Shown here in pieces: positions 1-9,554 of a stretch of DNA of 64,000 nucleotides (its first letter is position 1; each line of letters opens with the position of its first letter). A program made the position numbers and the translations under genes. This DNA comes from Pandoraea communis (GTDB lineage: Bacteria; Pseudomonadota; Gammaproteobacteria; Burkholderiales; Burkholderiaceae), in the NCBI RefSeq assembly GCF_902459745.1, contig NZ_CABPSJ010000001.1:620001-684000 (forward strand). Direction: 5' to 3'. Under the pieces are notes generated by a model that was not told where the DNA came from, made no database searches, and saw only the letters and a program-made list of their open reading frames with translations.

Positions 1-1
1 C

Positions 2-628
2 ATCGGCGTGGAGCGGCAAGTCCGCCAACGCACGGCCGGCCTGCGAACCAACGTCCTCGTGGCCGTGGGCTCGGCCGCATTCGTCGATTTATCGATGCGG
101 CTCATGCCCGGCGACACCCGCGTGATTGCCTATGTGGTCTCGGGTGTCGGCTTCCTCGGCGCGGGTGCGATCATGAAGGACGGTGCCTCGGTGCGCGGCC
201 TGAATACCGCTGCCACGTTGTGGGGCTCGGCCGCTGTAGGCGCCGCCGCCGGGGCGGGCCTGATCGTCGAAGCCTGCGTAGTGGCCGCGTTCGTGCTGGC
301 CGCCAACACGCTGTTGCGTCCTGTCGTGAACAGCATCAACCGTACCCCGATCAACGAGGCAACGTCCGAAGCGACTTACGCGCTGTCCGTCATCTGCGCA
401 CGCACAACGCAGCGCGAAGTGCTCGACAAGGTGGAGGCCTGGCTCGAAGCGTCGAACTATCCGGTGCGGGCGCTGGACATCCATCCGTTCGGCGAAACGG
501 AAGTCGAGATCGAGGCGCTGCTGCTGCCCACGGCAGTCAAGGCAGGCGAACTCGACGCACTCACCGATCATCTCGAAACGCTGCCCGGCGTCAATCAGGT
601 GTTCTGGTCAAGCCGTTCGGATGACTAA
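2..628 (+). CDS. MgtC/SapB family inner-membrane protein, 5' truncated by window edge
   Basis: The reading frame is open from the first bases and begins IGVERQVRQRTAGLRTN, the conserved MgtC stretch (GLERE..R.AGLRT) that normally lies well inside the protein, so the true start is upstream of the window. Hydrophobic segments follow (the GVGFLGAGAIMKDG and AATLWGSAAVGAAAG blocks are family hallmarks), then a soluble C-terminal part from about visible residue 120 that resembles the ACT-like tail of long MgtC proteins. MgtC proteins act in the inner membrane and are linked to growth at low magnesium and to survival in host cells in several pathogens. A GTG at position 8 is an internal Val, not a start. 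Family assignment is confident; the specific role here is unknown. Confidence 0.88.
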   Translation: MGVERQVRQRTAGLRTNVLVAVGSAAFVDLSMRLMPGDTRVIAYVVSGVGFLGAGAIMKDGASVRGLNTAATLWGSAAVGAAAGAGLIVEACVVAAFVLAANTLLRPVVNSINRTPINEATSEATYALSVICARTTQREVLDKVEAWLEASNYPVRALDIHPFGETEVEIEALLLPTAVKAGELDALTDHLETLPGVNQVFWSSRSDD

Positions 629-772
629 TCAAAAAAGTCAAATTACAATCGATTACAAAGCCTTACAGCACCGCACGCTGTGTCTTCTTAGACTGGAATC
701 TCACTCACGCAAGTGATGCCTGCACCAAAGACGTTCCTTCGATGTGCAGCGCAAAGTAAAGGAGTCCATCTG

Positions 773-1105
773 ATGAAGAAGCTGATTATTTCGGTTGCTG
801 CCCTGACCCTCGCCGGTGCCTCGGCACTGAGTTTTGCGCAAGGTTCCGCCGGCGGCGGTGCGGCAAGCCCCGGCGGCAGTACGGCGACAGAGCCGTCGAC
901 CCCGATGCCAATGCCGATGCCGGGCCAGGCTTCGCCGAACGCGCGTCAGACCCCGGCGCCGGGCGCACAAACCATGATGCCCTCGGACCCGCATCCCGGC
1001 TCGCATGCGCAGAAGCCGCGTCACACCAAGAAGGCGCCAGCCAAAGGCAGCGCAGGTAACGACGCCGCCAATGCTGCGGATAACGCACCGGGCAAGGCGG
1101 AGTAA
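773..1105 (+). CDS. small secreted Pro/Ala/Gly-rich protein
   Basis: A 110-residue protein with a textbook Sec signal peptide (MKKLIISVAALTLAGASALSFAQ, cleavage after AQ near residue 23), then a low-complexity, Pro/Ser/Gly-rich region with a PMPMPMP repeat and a basic Lys/His segment (KPRHTKKAPAK) near the end. The start was chosen at 773 because AAAGGAG lies nine bases upstream and the signal peptide starts there; the frame is open for 20 codons further upstream but without such signals. It probably ends up in the periplasm or outside the cell. No domain is recognised. It is monocistronic, with a strong hairpin downstream. Confidence 0.7.
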   Translation: MKKLIISVAALTLAGASALSFAQGSAGGGAASPGGSTATEPSTPMPMPMPGQASPNARQTPAPGAQTMMPSDPHPGSHAQKPRHTKKAPAKGSAGNDAANAADNAPGKAE

Positions 1106-1253
1106 CGTCAGCCAGCGGTCACACGTCAGGGAATCGGCGCCGCCACGGTTCGCGGCCTTTCACGGCATGCAGGATCTTCACGTCCGGTAAAGCGCGTTAA
1201 GGCCGACACCCTCCTCGCCTGGAGGTGGCCCGTTTCCATATGCCACAGGACAC

Positions 1254-1291
1254 AAAAAAAGCAGGTCCGCGATTTGCGGCCTGCTTTTTTT
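1254..1291. terminator. bidirectional rho-independent terminator
   Basis: GCAGG-T-CCGC and GCGG-CCTGC pair around a GATTT loop, flanked by seven A on the left and seven T on the right, so it can work on both strands. It lies between the converging secreted-protein gene (+) and the DUF1840 gene (-). Confidence 0.88.
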
Positions 1292-1337
1292 CATTCCACG
1301 CGCTCAGTTCCCTTATCGGACGAGCGGTGTCGAGTGT

Positions 1338-1664
1338 TCAACGATTACCGACTTCCCACATCACGGCCACGTTTTCCTTGCGGGACTCACGCAGCATATC
1401 GAGCAGCGGGTAGGCACGTTGCGCCAGACGCAGGCGATCGGCCTCATCGCGCTCTTCGGATTTCTTGCCCTCGCTTTCCTTCTTCGCGGCAGCACTGTCT
1501 TCCGCGATGGCAGCCTCCAGCTTGGCGATGGCCTCGCCCATTTCGTCTTCGCCGATCGCACCGCGCTCCCCAAGCTTCTTGCCCACCAGCCCGAGCAGAA
1601 ACTGCGCGAGATTCTCCAGCATGGTGATCGTGGGCGAGGCGTGCGATTTGAACGTTACCAGCAT
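1338..1664 (-). CDS. DUF1840 domain-containing protein
   Basis: A 108-residue protein beginning MLVTFKSHASPTITMLENLA, matching the start of the DUF1840 family of small proteobacterial proteins of unknown function. A central Ala/Glu/Lys-rich helix (about residues 45-85) is followed by RLRLAQRAYPLLDMLRESRK, also typical. The start at 1664 is preceded by GGGAGACGGATC, a good ribosome-binding site; the frame runs 53 codons further upstream but without a better site and into the argS promoter region. It is divergent from argS. Function unknown; cytoplasmic by composition. Confidence 0.8.
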   Translation of the reverse strand: MLVTFKSHASPTITMLENLAQFLLGLVGKKLGERGAIGEDEMGEAIAKLEAAIAEDSAAAKKESEGKKSEERDEADRLRLAQRAYPLLDMLRESRKENVAVMWEVGNR

Positions 1665-1829
1665 GATCCGTCTCCCTATTCGAGTTATCACCACCGCCGC
1701 CCCGAGCTTGTCACGCAACGGAGGGGGAACCGGCGGGTACCGTGACTTCATCATACACCTGTTAAAATCCGTTGCTGACGATTCAACTGCCTGTCCGGAC
1801 GTGTCCGGACGCACCCGAAACACCCGCCA

Positions 1830-3584
1830 ATGCTACCCGCCCAAAAGAATGCTCTCGTCGCGCTGATCGGCGATGTCGTCGCCGGTTTGATACCCGCAGA
1901 CGGTACCGCGCCCGTCATCTTGCTCGAACGCCCGAAAGTCGCCGCGCACGGCGACCTGGCCTGTAACGTGGCGATGCAACTCGCCAAGCCGCTGCGCGCC
2001 AACCCGCGCGAGCTGGCGCAAAAGATTGCCGACGCCATCCTCGCCGACGCCCGCGCGAAGGGGCTCGTCGATGCCGTCGAGATCGCTGGTCCGGGCTTCA
2101 TCAACCTGCGACTGGCCAACGCCGCGAAGCAGTCGGTCGCCCGCGCGATCCTGACCGAAGGCGCCGCCTTCGGCCGCAATGCCGCCAGCAACGACGCCGC
2201 GCCGGTGCTCGTCGAATTCGTTTCGGCCAACCCGACCGGTCCGCTGCACGTGGGCCACGGCCGTCAAGCCGCGCTCGGCGACACGATCTCGGCATTGCTC
2301 GGCACGCAGGGCCGTCCGGTCCACCGCGAGTTCTACTACAACGACGCCGGCGTGCAGATCCAGACGCTCTCGACTTCGGTGCAGGCACGTGCGCGCGGCT
2401 TCAAGCCGGGTGACGCCGAGTGGCCGGAATCGGCTTACAACGGCGACTATATCGGCGACATCGCACAAGATTTCCTCGCAGGCAAAACCGTGCAGGCATC
2501 CGACGGCGCGCCCGTCACCGGTAGCGGCAACATCGATGACATCGACTCGATCCGTGCGTTTGCCGTGGCCTATCTGCGCCGCGAACAGGACATCGATCTG
2601 CAAACGTTCGGCGTCATCTTCGATCAGTACTACCTCGAGTCGTCGCTGTACGCCGACGGCAGTGTCGAGCGTACGGTGAAGGCACTTATCGACGCAGGCG
2701 TCACGTACGAACAGGAAGGCGCGCTGTGGCTGCGCACGACCGATTACGGCGACGACAAGGACCGCGTGATGCGCAAGTCCGACGGCACGTACACCTACTT
2801 CGTGCCGGATGTCGCCTATCACGCACGCAAGTGGGATCGCGGCTTCCATCAGGTCATCAACGTGCAAGGTTCGGACCACCACGGCACCATCGCCCGCGTG
2901 CGCGCCGGGCTGCAGGCACTGGGCATCGGCATTCCGAAGGGCTATCCCGACTACGTGCTGCACAAGATGGTCACGGTCATGCGTAACGGCGAAGAGGTGA
3001 AGATCTCCAAGCGCGCAGGCAGCTACGTGACTGTGCGCGACCTGATCGAATGGTCGGGCGGGATTACCGCGGAAACGCCAATCGCGGACCCCACCGAGCG
3101 TGAAGCCGCACTGCGCCGTGGCCGCGACGCTGTGCGTTTCTTCTTAATTTCGCGCAAAGCCGACACCGAATTCGTGTTCGACGTGGATCTCGCGCTCAAG
3201 CAAAACGACGAGAACCCGGTGTATTACGTGCAGTATGCGCACGCGCGCATCTGCTCGATCCTGACGCAGTGGGGCGGCGACGAAACCCAACTGGTCAACG
3301 CCGACCTCGCGCCGCTCGACAGCGAACGCGCACTCGCGTTGCTGCAGTTGCTCGCCGAGTACCCGGACATGCTCACGCGCGCCGCCGAGGAATTGGCACC
3401 GCACGCGGTGGCGTTCTATCTGCGGGATCTGGCGGGGGCGTTCCACTCGTTCTACAACGCCGATCGCGTGCTGGTCGACGACGAAATCGTCAAGCACGCG
3501 CGTCTGGCGCTGCTGGCGGCAACGCGTCAGGTGTTGCGCAATGGCCTTGCCGTGCTGGGTGTGTCCGCCCCGGCCAAGATGTAA
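1830..3584 (+). CDS. argS: arginyl-tRNA synthetase
   Basis: A 584-residue class I aminoacyl-tRNA synthetase that charges tRNA-Arg with arginine using ATP. The order is the N-terminal ArgRS additional domain (about 1-90), the catalytic Rossmann core with the HIGH-type motif HVGH at residues 140-143 inside [14 protein letters not shown], the KMSKS-type motif KISKR at 391-395, and the DALR anticodon-binding domain with [11 protein letters not shown] at its beginning. Length fits the family (about 575-600). The start codon is ATG at 1830. The SPOR-domain gene follows in the same direction 85 bases later, a common neighbour of argS in betaproteobacteria. Confidence 0.97.
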   Translation: MLPAQKNALVALIGDVVAGLIPADGTAPVILLERPKVAAHGDLACNVAMQLAKPLRANPRELAQKIADAILADARAKGLVDAVEIAGPGFINLRLANAAKQSVARAILTEGAAFGRNAASNDAAPVLVEFVSANPTGPLHVGHGRQAALGDTISALLGTQGRPVHREFYYNDAGVQIQTLSTSVQARARGFKPGDAEWPESAYNGDYIGDIAQDFLAGKTVQASDGAPVTGSGNIDDIDSIRAFAVAYLRREQDIDLQTFGVIFDQYYLESSLYADGSVERTVKALIDAGVTYEQEGALWLRTTDYGDDKDRVMRKSDGTYTYFVPDVAYHARKWDRGFHQVINVQGSDHHGTIARVRAGLQALGIGIPKGYPDYVLHKMVTVMRNGEEVKISKRAGSYVTVRDLIEWSGGITAETPIADPTEREAALRRGRDAVRFFLISRKADTEFVFDVDLALKQNDENPVYYVQYAHARICSILTQWGGDETQLVNADLAPLDSERALALLQLLAEYPDMLTRAAEELAPHAVAFYLRDLAGAFHSFYNADRVLVDDEIVKHARLALLAATRQVLRNGLAVLGVSAPAKM

Positions 3585-3669
3585 GCCCCGGCAAGGTCTG
3601 TTCACGCCAATTACCCAACCATTCCGAACAGCAAACGCATCGGAACTCTGTAAGGACGGAATCGACTCG

Positions 3670-4362
3670 ATGGCAAACACACGTCGACCACCCCGCCAGC
3701 GGGGCGGTACTTTCCTGGGCATCGTGCTCGGCCTGATCGTTGGGCTGGCCGTTGCCGTCGTCGTTGCGCTGTACATCACGAAAACGCCGACACCATTCGT
3801 CGAGAAGACGCCGCCGCGTCCCTCCGATAACTCGCCGGCCGCTCAGGCGCCCGATCCGAACAAGTCGTTGCAGCCCCGTACGCCGCTGCCTGGCGCGGCA
3901 TCGGCGCCTGCCGCACCGGAAACGGCTTCGCAGGCCGTGACGTCGCCACTCGTGCCGGGCACGCCGGTCGAGCCGACCACCCCGCCGACGGCCTCCGCCC
4001 CAACCGCACCGGCCACGCCGCCCGCCCATACCAAGCCGTCGCCGGCCGACATCCTCAATGGAAAGTCGACGGTCCCGGTGGCACCGCCGACCACACCGCC
4101 CGCCAGCGCAACGGATAACGCCAACACGGGTTACTACCTGCAGGTAGGCGCGTTCAAGTCGCAGACCGACGCCGAACAACTGCGCGCCAAGCTGACCCTC
4201 TCGGGTTTCGAGGCGAAGGTCACGCAGCGCGATGCGAACGGTCTGACGCTGTACCGCGTGCGCCTTGGCCCGTATGGCAAGCTCGACGAGATGAACCACG
4301 TGCGTCAACGCCTGCAGGATGGCGGTTACGACACGGCAGTCATCCGTTTCACGAAGCAATAA
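3670..4362 (+). CDS. SPOR-domain inner-membrane protein (FtsN-like layout)
   Basis: A 230-residue protein with a short basic cytoplasmic N-terminus (RRPPRQRGG), one membrane segment at about residues 15-38 (TFLGIVLGLIVGLAVAVVVA), a long Pro/Ala/Thr-rich periplasmic linker, and a C-terminal SPOR domain at about 154-228 (GYYLQVGAFKSQTDAEQL through YRVRLGPYGKLDEM). SPOR domains bind denuded peptidoglycan at the division septum, and the layout is that of FtsN, so a role in septal cell-wall synthesis is likely. Start ATG 3670 follows TAAGGACGGA. Downstream of argS, before a strong terminator. Confidence 0.88.
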   Translation: MANTRRPPRQRGGTFLGIVLGLIVGLAVAVVVALYITKTPTPFVEKTPPRPSDNSPAAQAPDPNKSLQPRTPLPGAASAPAAPETASQAVTSPLVPGTPVEPTTPPTASAPTAPATPPAHTKPSPADILNGKSTVPVAPPTTPPASATDNANTGYYLQVGAFKSQTDAEQLRAKLTLSGFEAKVTQRDANGLTLYRVRLGPYGKLDEMNHVRQRLQDGGYDTAVIRFTKQ

Positions 4363-4403
4363 ACACAAAAGGCGTTGCACCCTGTGTGCAGCGCCTTTTG
4401 TGT
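4363..4403 (+). terminator. strong rho-independent terminator after SPOR gene
   Basis: An 18-bp stem (left arm ACACAAAAGGCGTTGCAC, 4363-4380) with a single G-T wobble and a five-base loop CCTGT begins at the base right after the stop codon. The TTTTGTGT end provides the U-rich side; the near-symmetry suggests it may also act on the other strand. Confidence 0.85.
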
Positions 4404-4609
4404 CTCCCTCCCGAAACCGCCACGCCCGTCAGCAGAAACGCAGAAAAAAACGCATCATTCGGGAGGTTCCGGCATCGCCGGACCGTTGAACCCGGCGGCA
4501 CATCGCCGGTCATACGCACTGTCTTATTTGCCTGAATCCGGGATATGGTTTCGCAGAAACGCCGCTCAACCGATTGCTGGCGCGTCTGCCTCACTCCTAA
4601 ACAACGATC

Positions 4610-5293
4610 ATGAAAAAACTTCTTGGTGCCGTACTGATTTCTTTCGGTTTCCTCTCCGGCGCGGCCTCGGCCTCGCCTGAAGCCCCTGTCGCGGGGACCG
4701 ACTACCTGGTGTTGCCGCAGGCACAGCCCACGTCGGCCGGCGCGGGAAAAATCGAAGTGACCGAGTTCTTCTGGTACGGTTGCCCGCACTGCAGCGCGCT
4801 TGAGCCGTCGCTCGAAGCCTGGGTGAAGAAGCAGGGCAAGGACGTCGTGTTCAAGCGCGTGCCGGTTGCATTTCAGGACCGTTTCGAGCCGCACACCCGC
4901 ATGTTCTACGCACTGACCGCGCTGGGCCGCGAAGGCGAACTCACGCCGAAGGTCTTCAACGAGATCCACGTCAAGCACAACTACTTGCTGACGGCGCAGA
5001 CGCAAGCCGACTTCCTCACGCAGTTCGGCATCGAAAAGCAGAAGTACATGGATGCCTATAACGGCTTCTCGACCCAGGCCAGCGTGAAGACGGCCAACAA
5101 GACATGGCAGGATTACAAGATCGACGGCGTGCCGACGATCGCGATCCAGGGCAAGTATCTGGTCTCGCCCGCCACTTCGGGCGATGCGCTGCAAAAGGCC
5201 GGCAAGCCGGCCACAACCGAGCAGCAGACGTTCGATGCCGCGCTCAAGACGGCCGACTCGATCATCAACCAGATCCGCGCGAAGAAGCTGTAA
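4610..5293 (+). CDS. dsbA: periplasmic thiol:disulfide oxidoreductase DsbA
   Basis: A 227-residue exported protein. The signal peptide MKKLLGAVLISFGFLSGAASA is followed by a thioredoxin fold with the active site CPHC at residues 58-61 (FFWYGCPHCSALEP), an inserted helical domain, and the cis-proline segment GVPTIAI. DsbA introduces disulfides into newly exported proteins and is reoxidised by DsbB. The CPHC dipeptide is the classic DsbA type. Monocistronic, with its own terminator; 247 bases separate it from the upstream SPOR gene. It may matter for folding of the Cys-containing exported proteins elsewhere in this window. Confidence 0.95.
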   Translation: MKKLLGAVLISFGFLSGAASASPEAPVAGTDYLVLPQAQPTSAGAGKIEVTEFFWYGCPHCSALEPSLEAWVKKQGKDVVFKRVPVAFQDRFEPHTRMFYALTALGREGELTPKVFNEIHVKHNYLLTAQTQADFLTQFGIEKQKYMDAYNGFSTQASVKTANKTWQDYKIDGVPTIAIQGKYLVSPATSGDALQKAGKPATTEQQTFDAALKTADSIINQIRAKKL

Positions 5294-5307
5294 GCTTCGC
5301 CTGTCAC

Positions 5308-5332
5308 AAAGCCCGGCCCCGGCCGGGCTTTT
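5308..5332 (+). terminator. rho-independent terminator after dsbA
   Basis: AAAGCCCGGCC and GGCCGGGCTTT form an 11-bp stem around CC, ending in TTTT. The next start codon is only eight bases beyond the stem. Confidence 0.9.
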
Positions 5333-5339
5333 GCGTTAT

Positions 5340-6194
5340 ATGGCCACACACACGACATCACCGAAAGTCTTCATCACGGGCGCCTCGAGCGGGTTAGGCG
5401 AGGCCCTCGCGCGTCACTATGCCGCCGAGGGCGCAATCCTCGGGCTGGTGGGCCGTCGCGGCGATAAGCTCGCCGATCTTGCCGCCACGCTCCCCCATCC
5501 GCATGCCGTGCATTGCTATGCGCTCGACGTGCGTGACGCGCTCGCCCTGCACGCCGCCGCCGAAGACTTCATGTCGCGCCATGGTGTGCCCGACATCGTG
5601 ATCGCCAACGCGGGCATCAGCCATGGTGTGAATACGGAAGACGCGGCCGATCTGCCGCACTTCGCCTCGGTGATGGATACCAACTGGATGGCGATGGTCG
5701 CCACCTTCTGCCCCTTCGTCGCGCCGATGCGCGAGCGCAAGCGCGGCACGCTCGTGGGCATCGGCAGCGTGGCCGGTGTGCGCGGGCTGCCGGGGCACGG
5801 GGCCTACAGCGCGTCGAAGGCGGCGGCGATGACGTATCTGGAAAGCCTTCGGGTGGAACTGCGTGCCGACAAGGTGGCCGTCGTGACGATCGCGCCGGGC
5901 TACATCCGCACGCCGATGACCGACGGCAACCCGTTCCCGATGCCGTTCCTGATGGACGCGGACAAGTTCGCGCGCAAGGCGGCCGCAGCGATTGCGCGCC
6001 GCAAGCGCTTCGTGGTGCTGCCGTGGCCGATGGGCGTCGTGGCTTGCGCCATGCGATGCCTGCCGCGCTGGCTCTACGACATGCTCTTCGCCCGCGCACC
6101 GCGCAAGCCGCGCCTGTCGGAGCGCAAAGCGAAAGACAACGCACCGGCAACCCCGGGCGAGCCGCCAGACACGCCATCGAATGGCACCGCATAG
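5340..6194 (+). CDS. short-chain dehydrogenase/reductase (SDR)
   Basis: A 284-residue classical SDR. The nucleotide-binding motif GASSGLGEA is near residue 13, NAGISHG follows strand 4, a Ser (GSVAG) precedes YSASKAA, which supplies the catalytic Tyr-Lys pair, and APGYIRTPMT follows. A C-terminal extension with a hydrophobic stretch (FVVLPWPMGVVACAM) and a basic tail suggests membrane association, as in several lipid-related SDRs. Substrate unknown. The ATG at 5340 lacks a clear ribosome-binding site and lies eight bases past the dsbA terminator stem, so it may be translated from a very short leader. Confidence 0.85.
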   Translation: MATHTTSPKVFITGASSGLGEALARHYAAEGAILGLVGRRGDKLADLAATLPHPHAVHCYALDVRDALALHAAAEDFMSRHGVPDIVIANAGISHGVNTEDAADLPHFASVMDTNWMAMVATFCPFVAPMRERKRGTLVGIGSVAGVRGLPGHGAYSASKAAAMTYLESLRVELRADKVAVVTIAPGYIRTPMTDGNPFPMPFLMDADKFARKAAAAIARRKRFVVLPWPMGVVACAMRCLPRWLYDMLFARAPRKPRLSERKAKDNAPATPGEPPDTPSNGTA

Positions 6195-6293
6195 CCGATC
6201 TTGCAGGGACATCCCCCAAAGTACTGAGTGAACCGGGGAAACGCGGTGAGAGGCACGTTACAGTGCCCCAAACTTTTCACACGCGACGTCCCC

Positions 6294-6743
6294 ATGAACG
6301 CCATGTCAACGCAAGACGCGTCAAGCGCTTGCCTCAATCGCGGCGTTGCTCCCCTGCGGCGCATCGCTCTCATTTTCCTCGTACCGCTCGCCTTCGTCGT
6401 TTCCGGATGTGCGGTGATGGACCCAGATAACTGGCAGGTCTTCGGCCCGCCGCAATCCTACGTTCGGCCTGCGCCGGTCATCGTGGCACCTGCACCGATG
6501 ATCATTGCACCGCAACCGCCCGTGTACATCGGTCCGGCACAACCTTACATCGTTATGCCGCAGCCCCGGCCGCGCTCCTCTCGCGATACGGCCCACTTTC
6601 TGAGAGAGCGATGCTATCTCGAGAAGGGCGGTTGCTACACCACCGAGTATCAGCAGCGCTACGAGTACGACCCCTACAGCGGCACGTGGGGATGGGTCGG
6701 ACAGCGCGACTACCGCTGGAAGGGCAGCCGCGGCAATCGCTAA
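6294..6743 (+). CDS. predicted lipoprotein with Tyr/Pro-rich region
   Basis: A 149-residue protein. After a basic N-terminus comes a hydrophobic core and the lipobox VVSGC near residue 39, so it should be lipidated. The mature part is rich in repeated Pro-Ala-Pro and Ile (APAPMIIAPQPPVYI), then has a compact C-terminal segment with Cys, Tyr and Trp (RCYLEKGGCYTTEYQQRY...GTWGWVGQRDYRWKG). ATG 6294 was taken; ATG 6303 is an alternative that shortens the n-region. No named domain recognised. Likely monocistronic. Confidence 0.72.
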   Translation: MNAMSTQDASSACLNRGVAPLRRIALIFLVPLAFVVSGCAVMDPDNWQVFGPPQSYVRPAPVIVAPAPMIIAPQPPVYIGPAQPYIVMPQPRPRSSRDTAHFLRERCYLEKGGCYTTEYQQRYEYDPYSGTWGWVGQRDYRWKGSRGNR

Positions 6744-6974
6744 GCCCCGCCGCGCCTCTGCCCCCCCGCCTGAAATTCACTTCCCTGTGACGGTTGTCCG
6801 GAATTTTGACCCGTTGTGGTGCATTACCAACCTGCGCTAGAGTGCCTGTGTAACTTGAATAGAGGTACACACGACTTTAAACCGGTCTTGCCGCCATAGA
6901 GCGGACGTATGCCGACGCGCGTGACATCGCATACCGATCCGACTGCGGCATCCGCAACCAAGCAGGAGAGGTAT

Positions 6975-8294
6975 ATGCAGGCAACCCCCACCGGCGCACC
7001 GGTTATCGATCCGGCATTGCGACGCAAAGCCGTGATCGGTTCCACGCTGGGCAATGCATTCGAGTGGTTCGACTTCACCGTCTACGGCCTTTTCGCAGTC
7101 GTCATCGCAAAACTCTTTTTCCCCGCAGCCAACGATACGAACTCGCTGCTCGCGAGTGTGGCCTCGCTTGGCGTGGCGTTCTTCTTCCGTCCCATCGGCG
7201 GGCTCGCGTTCGGTTTATACGCCGATCATGCCGGCCGCAAGTCGGCGCTCTCGGTCATGGTGCTGCTCATGGCGCTTGGCACGGGTCTGATCGGCCTGGC
7301 ACCGACGTACGCGACCATCGGCTTCGCCGCGCCTCTGCTGATCCTGCTCGCGCGGGTGATTCAGGGCTTCTCGGCAGGCGGCGAATTCGGCGGCTCGACG
7401 GCCATGCTCATCGAGTTCTCGCCGGCGCATCTGCGCGGCTTCTACGGCAGCTTCCAGATGTGCTCGCAGGCCTTGGCCGTGGCACTCGCCGGGCTTTGCG
7501 CCTATCTGCTCAACACCGGGCTGACGAAGGAAGCCCTCGAATCGTGGGGCTGGCGTCTGCCGTTCCTGTTCGGGATTCTGATCGGGCCGGTCGGCTTTTA
7601 CATTCGACGCCGCATGACGGAGTCGCCCGAGTTTCTGGCCTACGCCGCCGCGCGTGAACCGACGCGCCGCACGCCGCTCGCCGACGTCTTTTCGAAACAC
7701 TACCGTTCGCTCATCGCGGGCTTCGGCCTGACGGTGGCAGCAACGACGTCGTTCTACGTGACACTGATCTACACGCCGATCTACGCGGTCAAGCAGTTGG
7801 GCCTGACGCAGGGTTCTGCAAGTCTCTCGACGTTCATTGCCGCCATCCTGATCGCGGTAATGTGCCCGCTCACGGGGTGGATGTCGGATCGCGTCGGCCG
7901 CAAGCCGCTGATTCTGTTGTTCGTGCTGCTCTACGGCCTGGTGTCGTTCTGGATGTTTACGCGTTTGCACGGCTCGCCGTCGATGGGCAACCTGCTGCTC
8001 GCACAGATTCTCCCGGCCGTCTGCATGGGCTTCGTGTGGGGGGCGTTCCCGACTGCGGTCACGGAAGTGTTCCCGGTCGGCGTTCGCTCGACGGGTGTGT
8101 CGATTCTCTACAACCTCTCCGTGATGCTGTTCGGCGGTCTCGCGCCGTTCTGGATCACGTATCTGATCAAGGCGACGCAAAATCCGCTCGCGCCAGCGTA
8201 TTACATTCTGCTGACGGTGGCGATCAGTCTGCTGACGTACGGTCTGCTGGGCCGCGAAGGCCGGGAGGTGCCGGCGTCGGCGCAGCACGCCTGA
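6975..8294 (+). CDS. MFS transporter, metabolite:H+ symporter (MHS) type
   Basis: A 439-residue, 12-helix transporter. The first segment STLGNAFEWFDFTVYG, then the loop FGLYADHAGRKSAL between helices 2 and 3, and RVIQGFSAGGEFGGS are hallmarks of the MHS subfamily (ProP, ShiA, KgtP, citrate permeases), which import small acids or osmolytes with protons through the inner membrane. The start at 6975 is set by GGAGAGGT just upstream; the frame is open 22 codons further but those residues are not family-like. Exact substrate cannot be read from sequence. A strong terminator follows. Confidence 0.9.
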   Translation: MQATPTGAPVIDPALRRKAVIGSTLGNAFEWFDFTVYGLFAVVIAKLFFPAANDTNSLLASVASLGVAFFFRPIGGLAFGLYADHAGRKSALSVMVLLMALGTGLIGLAPTYATIGFAAPLLILLARVIQGFSAGGEFGGSTAMLIEFSPAHLRGFYGSFQMCSQALAVALAGLCAYLLNTGLTKEALESWGWRLPFLFGILIGPVGFYIRRRMTESPEFLAYAAAREPTRRTPLADVFSKHYRSLIAGFGLTVAATTSFYVTLIYTPIYAVKQLGLTQGSASLSTFIAAILIAVMCPLTGWMSDRVGRKPLILLFVLLYGLVSFWMFTRLHGSPSMGNLLLAQILPAVCMGFVWGAFPTAVTEVFPVGVRSTGVSILYNLSVMLFGGLAPFWITYLIKATQNPLAPAYYILLTVAISLLTYGLLGREGREVPASAQHA

Positions 8295-8320
8295 AACGCC
8301 GCACTCGCGACACGATGAGA

Positions 8321-8359
8321 AATGCCCCGGTGACGACATGCTCACCGGGGCATTTTTTT
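8321..8359. terminator. rho-independent terminator between MFS gene and converging hydrolase
   Basis: AATGCCCCGGTGA (8321-8333) pairs with TCACCGGGGCATT (8342-8354), eight-base loop, followed by a run of seven T on the plus strand. Confidence 0.92.
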
Positions 8360-8396
8360 CATGACTGCCGAATCAGACGTGAGATCCGGCCGGAGA

Positions 8397-9479
8397 TCAG
8401 ACCGGAGAGAAGCGCCAGACGCCCTTCGCGTCGCGCTCGCGCTTAAGCTCACCTGCCCGCCAGAGCATATGCAGATGCGCCAGCGCTTCGCCCATGGCGA
8501 AGGTCGTCTGGTGCGCGTCGAGCTTGCGATGGAACATGATGGGCACGATGTCGCCCGCGCTCTGCGGCGATCTTGCGCACGCTTCGCGCACCTCCTGCAA
8601 TCGCGCCGCATGGTGATCACGCAGTTGACGAATGCGCGTGTGCAATCCGGTGAACGGCCGGCCGTGCGACGGCAGCACGAGGCAATCGGCCGGCAGATCG
8701 AGGTACACGCCCAGCGAATCGAGGAACAGTTGCAGCGAGTTGGCTTCCGGCTCGATGTCGAACACGCTGACGTTGGTCGAGATGCGCGGCAGCACCATGT
8801 CGCCCGAGATCAGCACGTTATGCTGCTCGGAGTACAGCGCCATATGTTCCGGCGAATGGCCGTAGCCCGCAATCAAATGCCAGTCGCTACCGCCGATGCG
8901 CAGCGTATCGCCATCGCGCAAGCGGAAGTAACGCGAAGGCACTTCGGGGACGAGATCGCTGAAGTAGGTCTTCCGGTTGCGAATCTGATCGATCATCGCT
9001 TCGTCGGCCAGCCCGTGCGAGATGAAGTGCGTCACCGCGAAGTCGCCACCGGCATTGGCCGCATTGTTGTTGTCGCCCTCCGACATGAGACGGCCCCACG
9101 CGTAGTCGCCCAGCGACATGGCGAGCCGCGCTTCCCAACGTTGCTTGTCGCCGCCCTTGCAGATCCAGTGCGCAAGGCCGAGGTGATCGGGGTGGCAGTG
9201 CGTGACGACAACGCGCAACACCGGCTCGCCGCCCAGGGCGCTGTCGAACACCTGCTCCCAGTACGCCTTGATCTGCGCATGCGTGATGCCGCAATCGACA
9301 ACCGTCCAGCCTTTGACGCCATCCACCTCGTCGCGTAGCAGCCACAAATTGATGTGGTCGAGCACGAACGGCAGCGGCATGCGTACCCAGAAGACGCCGG
9401 GCAACACTTCGTGCACCGTACCGCCGTCCGGCAGGAAATCGCCAAGGGGATAGTTCAGTTGTTGTTCGAGGGCATTCAC
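8397..9479 (-). CDS. metallo-beta-lactamase fold hydrolase
   Basis: A 360-residue MBL-fold enzyme. The metal motif THCHPDHLG at about residue 93 gives the HxHxDH ligands, GHSPEHM and SGDMVLP give the later His and Asp ligands, and a C-terminal His (PSHGRPF) completes the site, followed by a helical tail of about 80 residues. Members of this group are thioesterases, glyoxalase II-like or lactonase enzymes; the C-terminal helical tail resembles acyl-CoA or ring-opening hydrolases often placed beside isovalerate genes. Divergent from liuR with a LiuR-like site between them, so co-regulation with leucine degradation is likely. Confidence 0.85.
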   Translation of the reverse strand: MNALEQQLNYPLGDFLPDGGTVHEVLPGVFWVRMPLPFVLDHINLWLLRDEVDGVKGWTVVDCGITHAQIKAYWEQVFDSALGGEPVLRVVVTHCHPDHLGLAHWICKGGDKQRWEARLAMSLGDYAWGRLMSEGDNNNAANAGGDFAVTHFISHGLADEAMIDQIRNRKTYFSDLVPEVPSRYFRLRDGDTLRIGGSDWHLIAGYGHSPEHMALYSEQHNVLISGDMVLPRISTNVSVFDIEPEANSLQLFLDSLGVYLDLPADCLVLPSHGRPFTGLHTRIRQLRDHHAARLQEVREACARSPQSAGDIVPIMFHRKLDAHQTTFAMGEALAHLHMLWRAGELKRERDAKGVWRFSPV

Positions 9480-9554
9480 GGGGGGACCACGCTCCAGATG
9501 GACTTGTTCTCTTATTGTCAGGTTAACGCCGTCACCGATTGCATACGATGCAAG

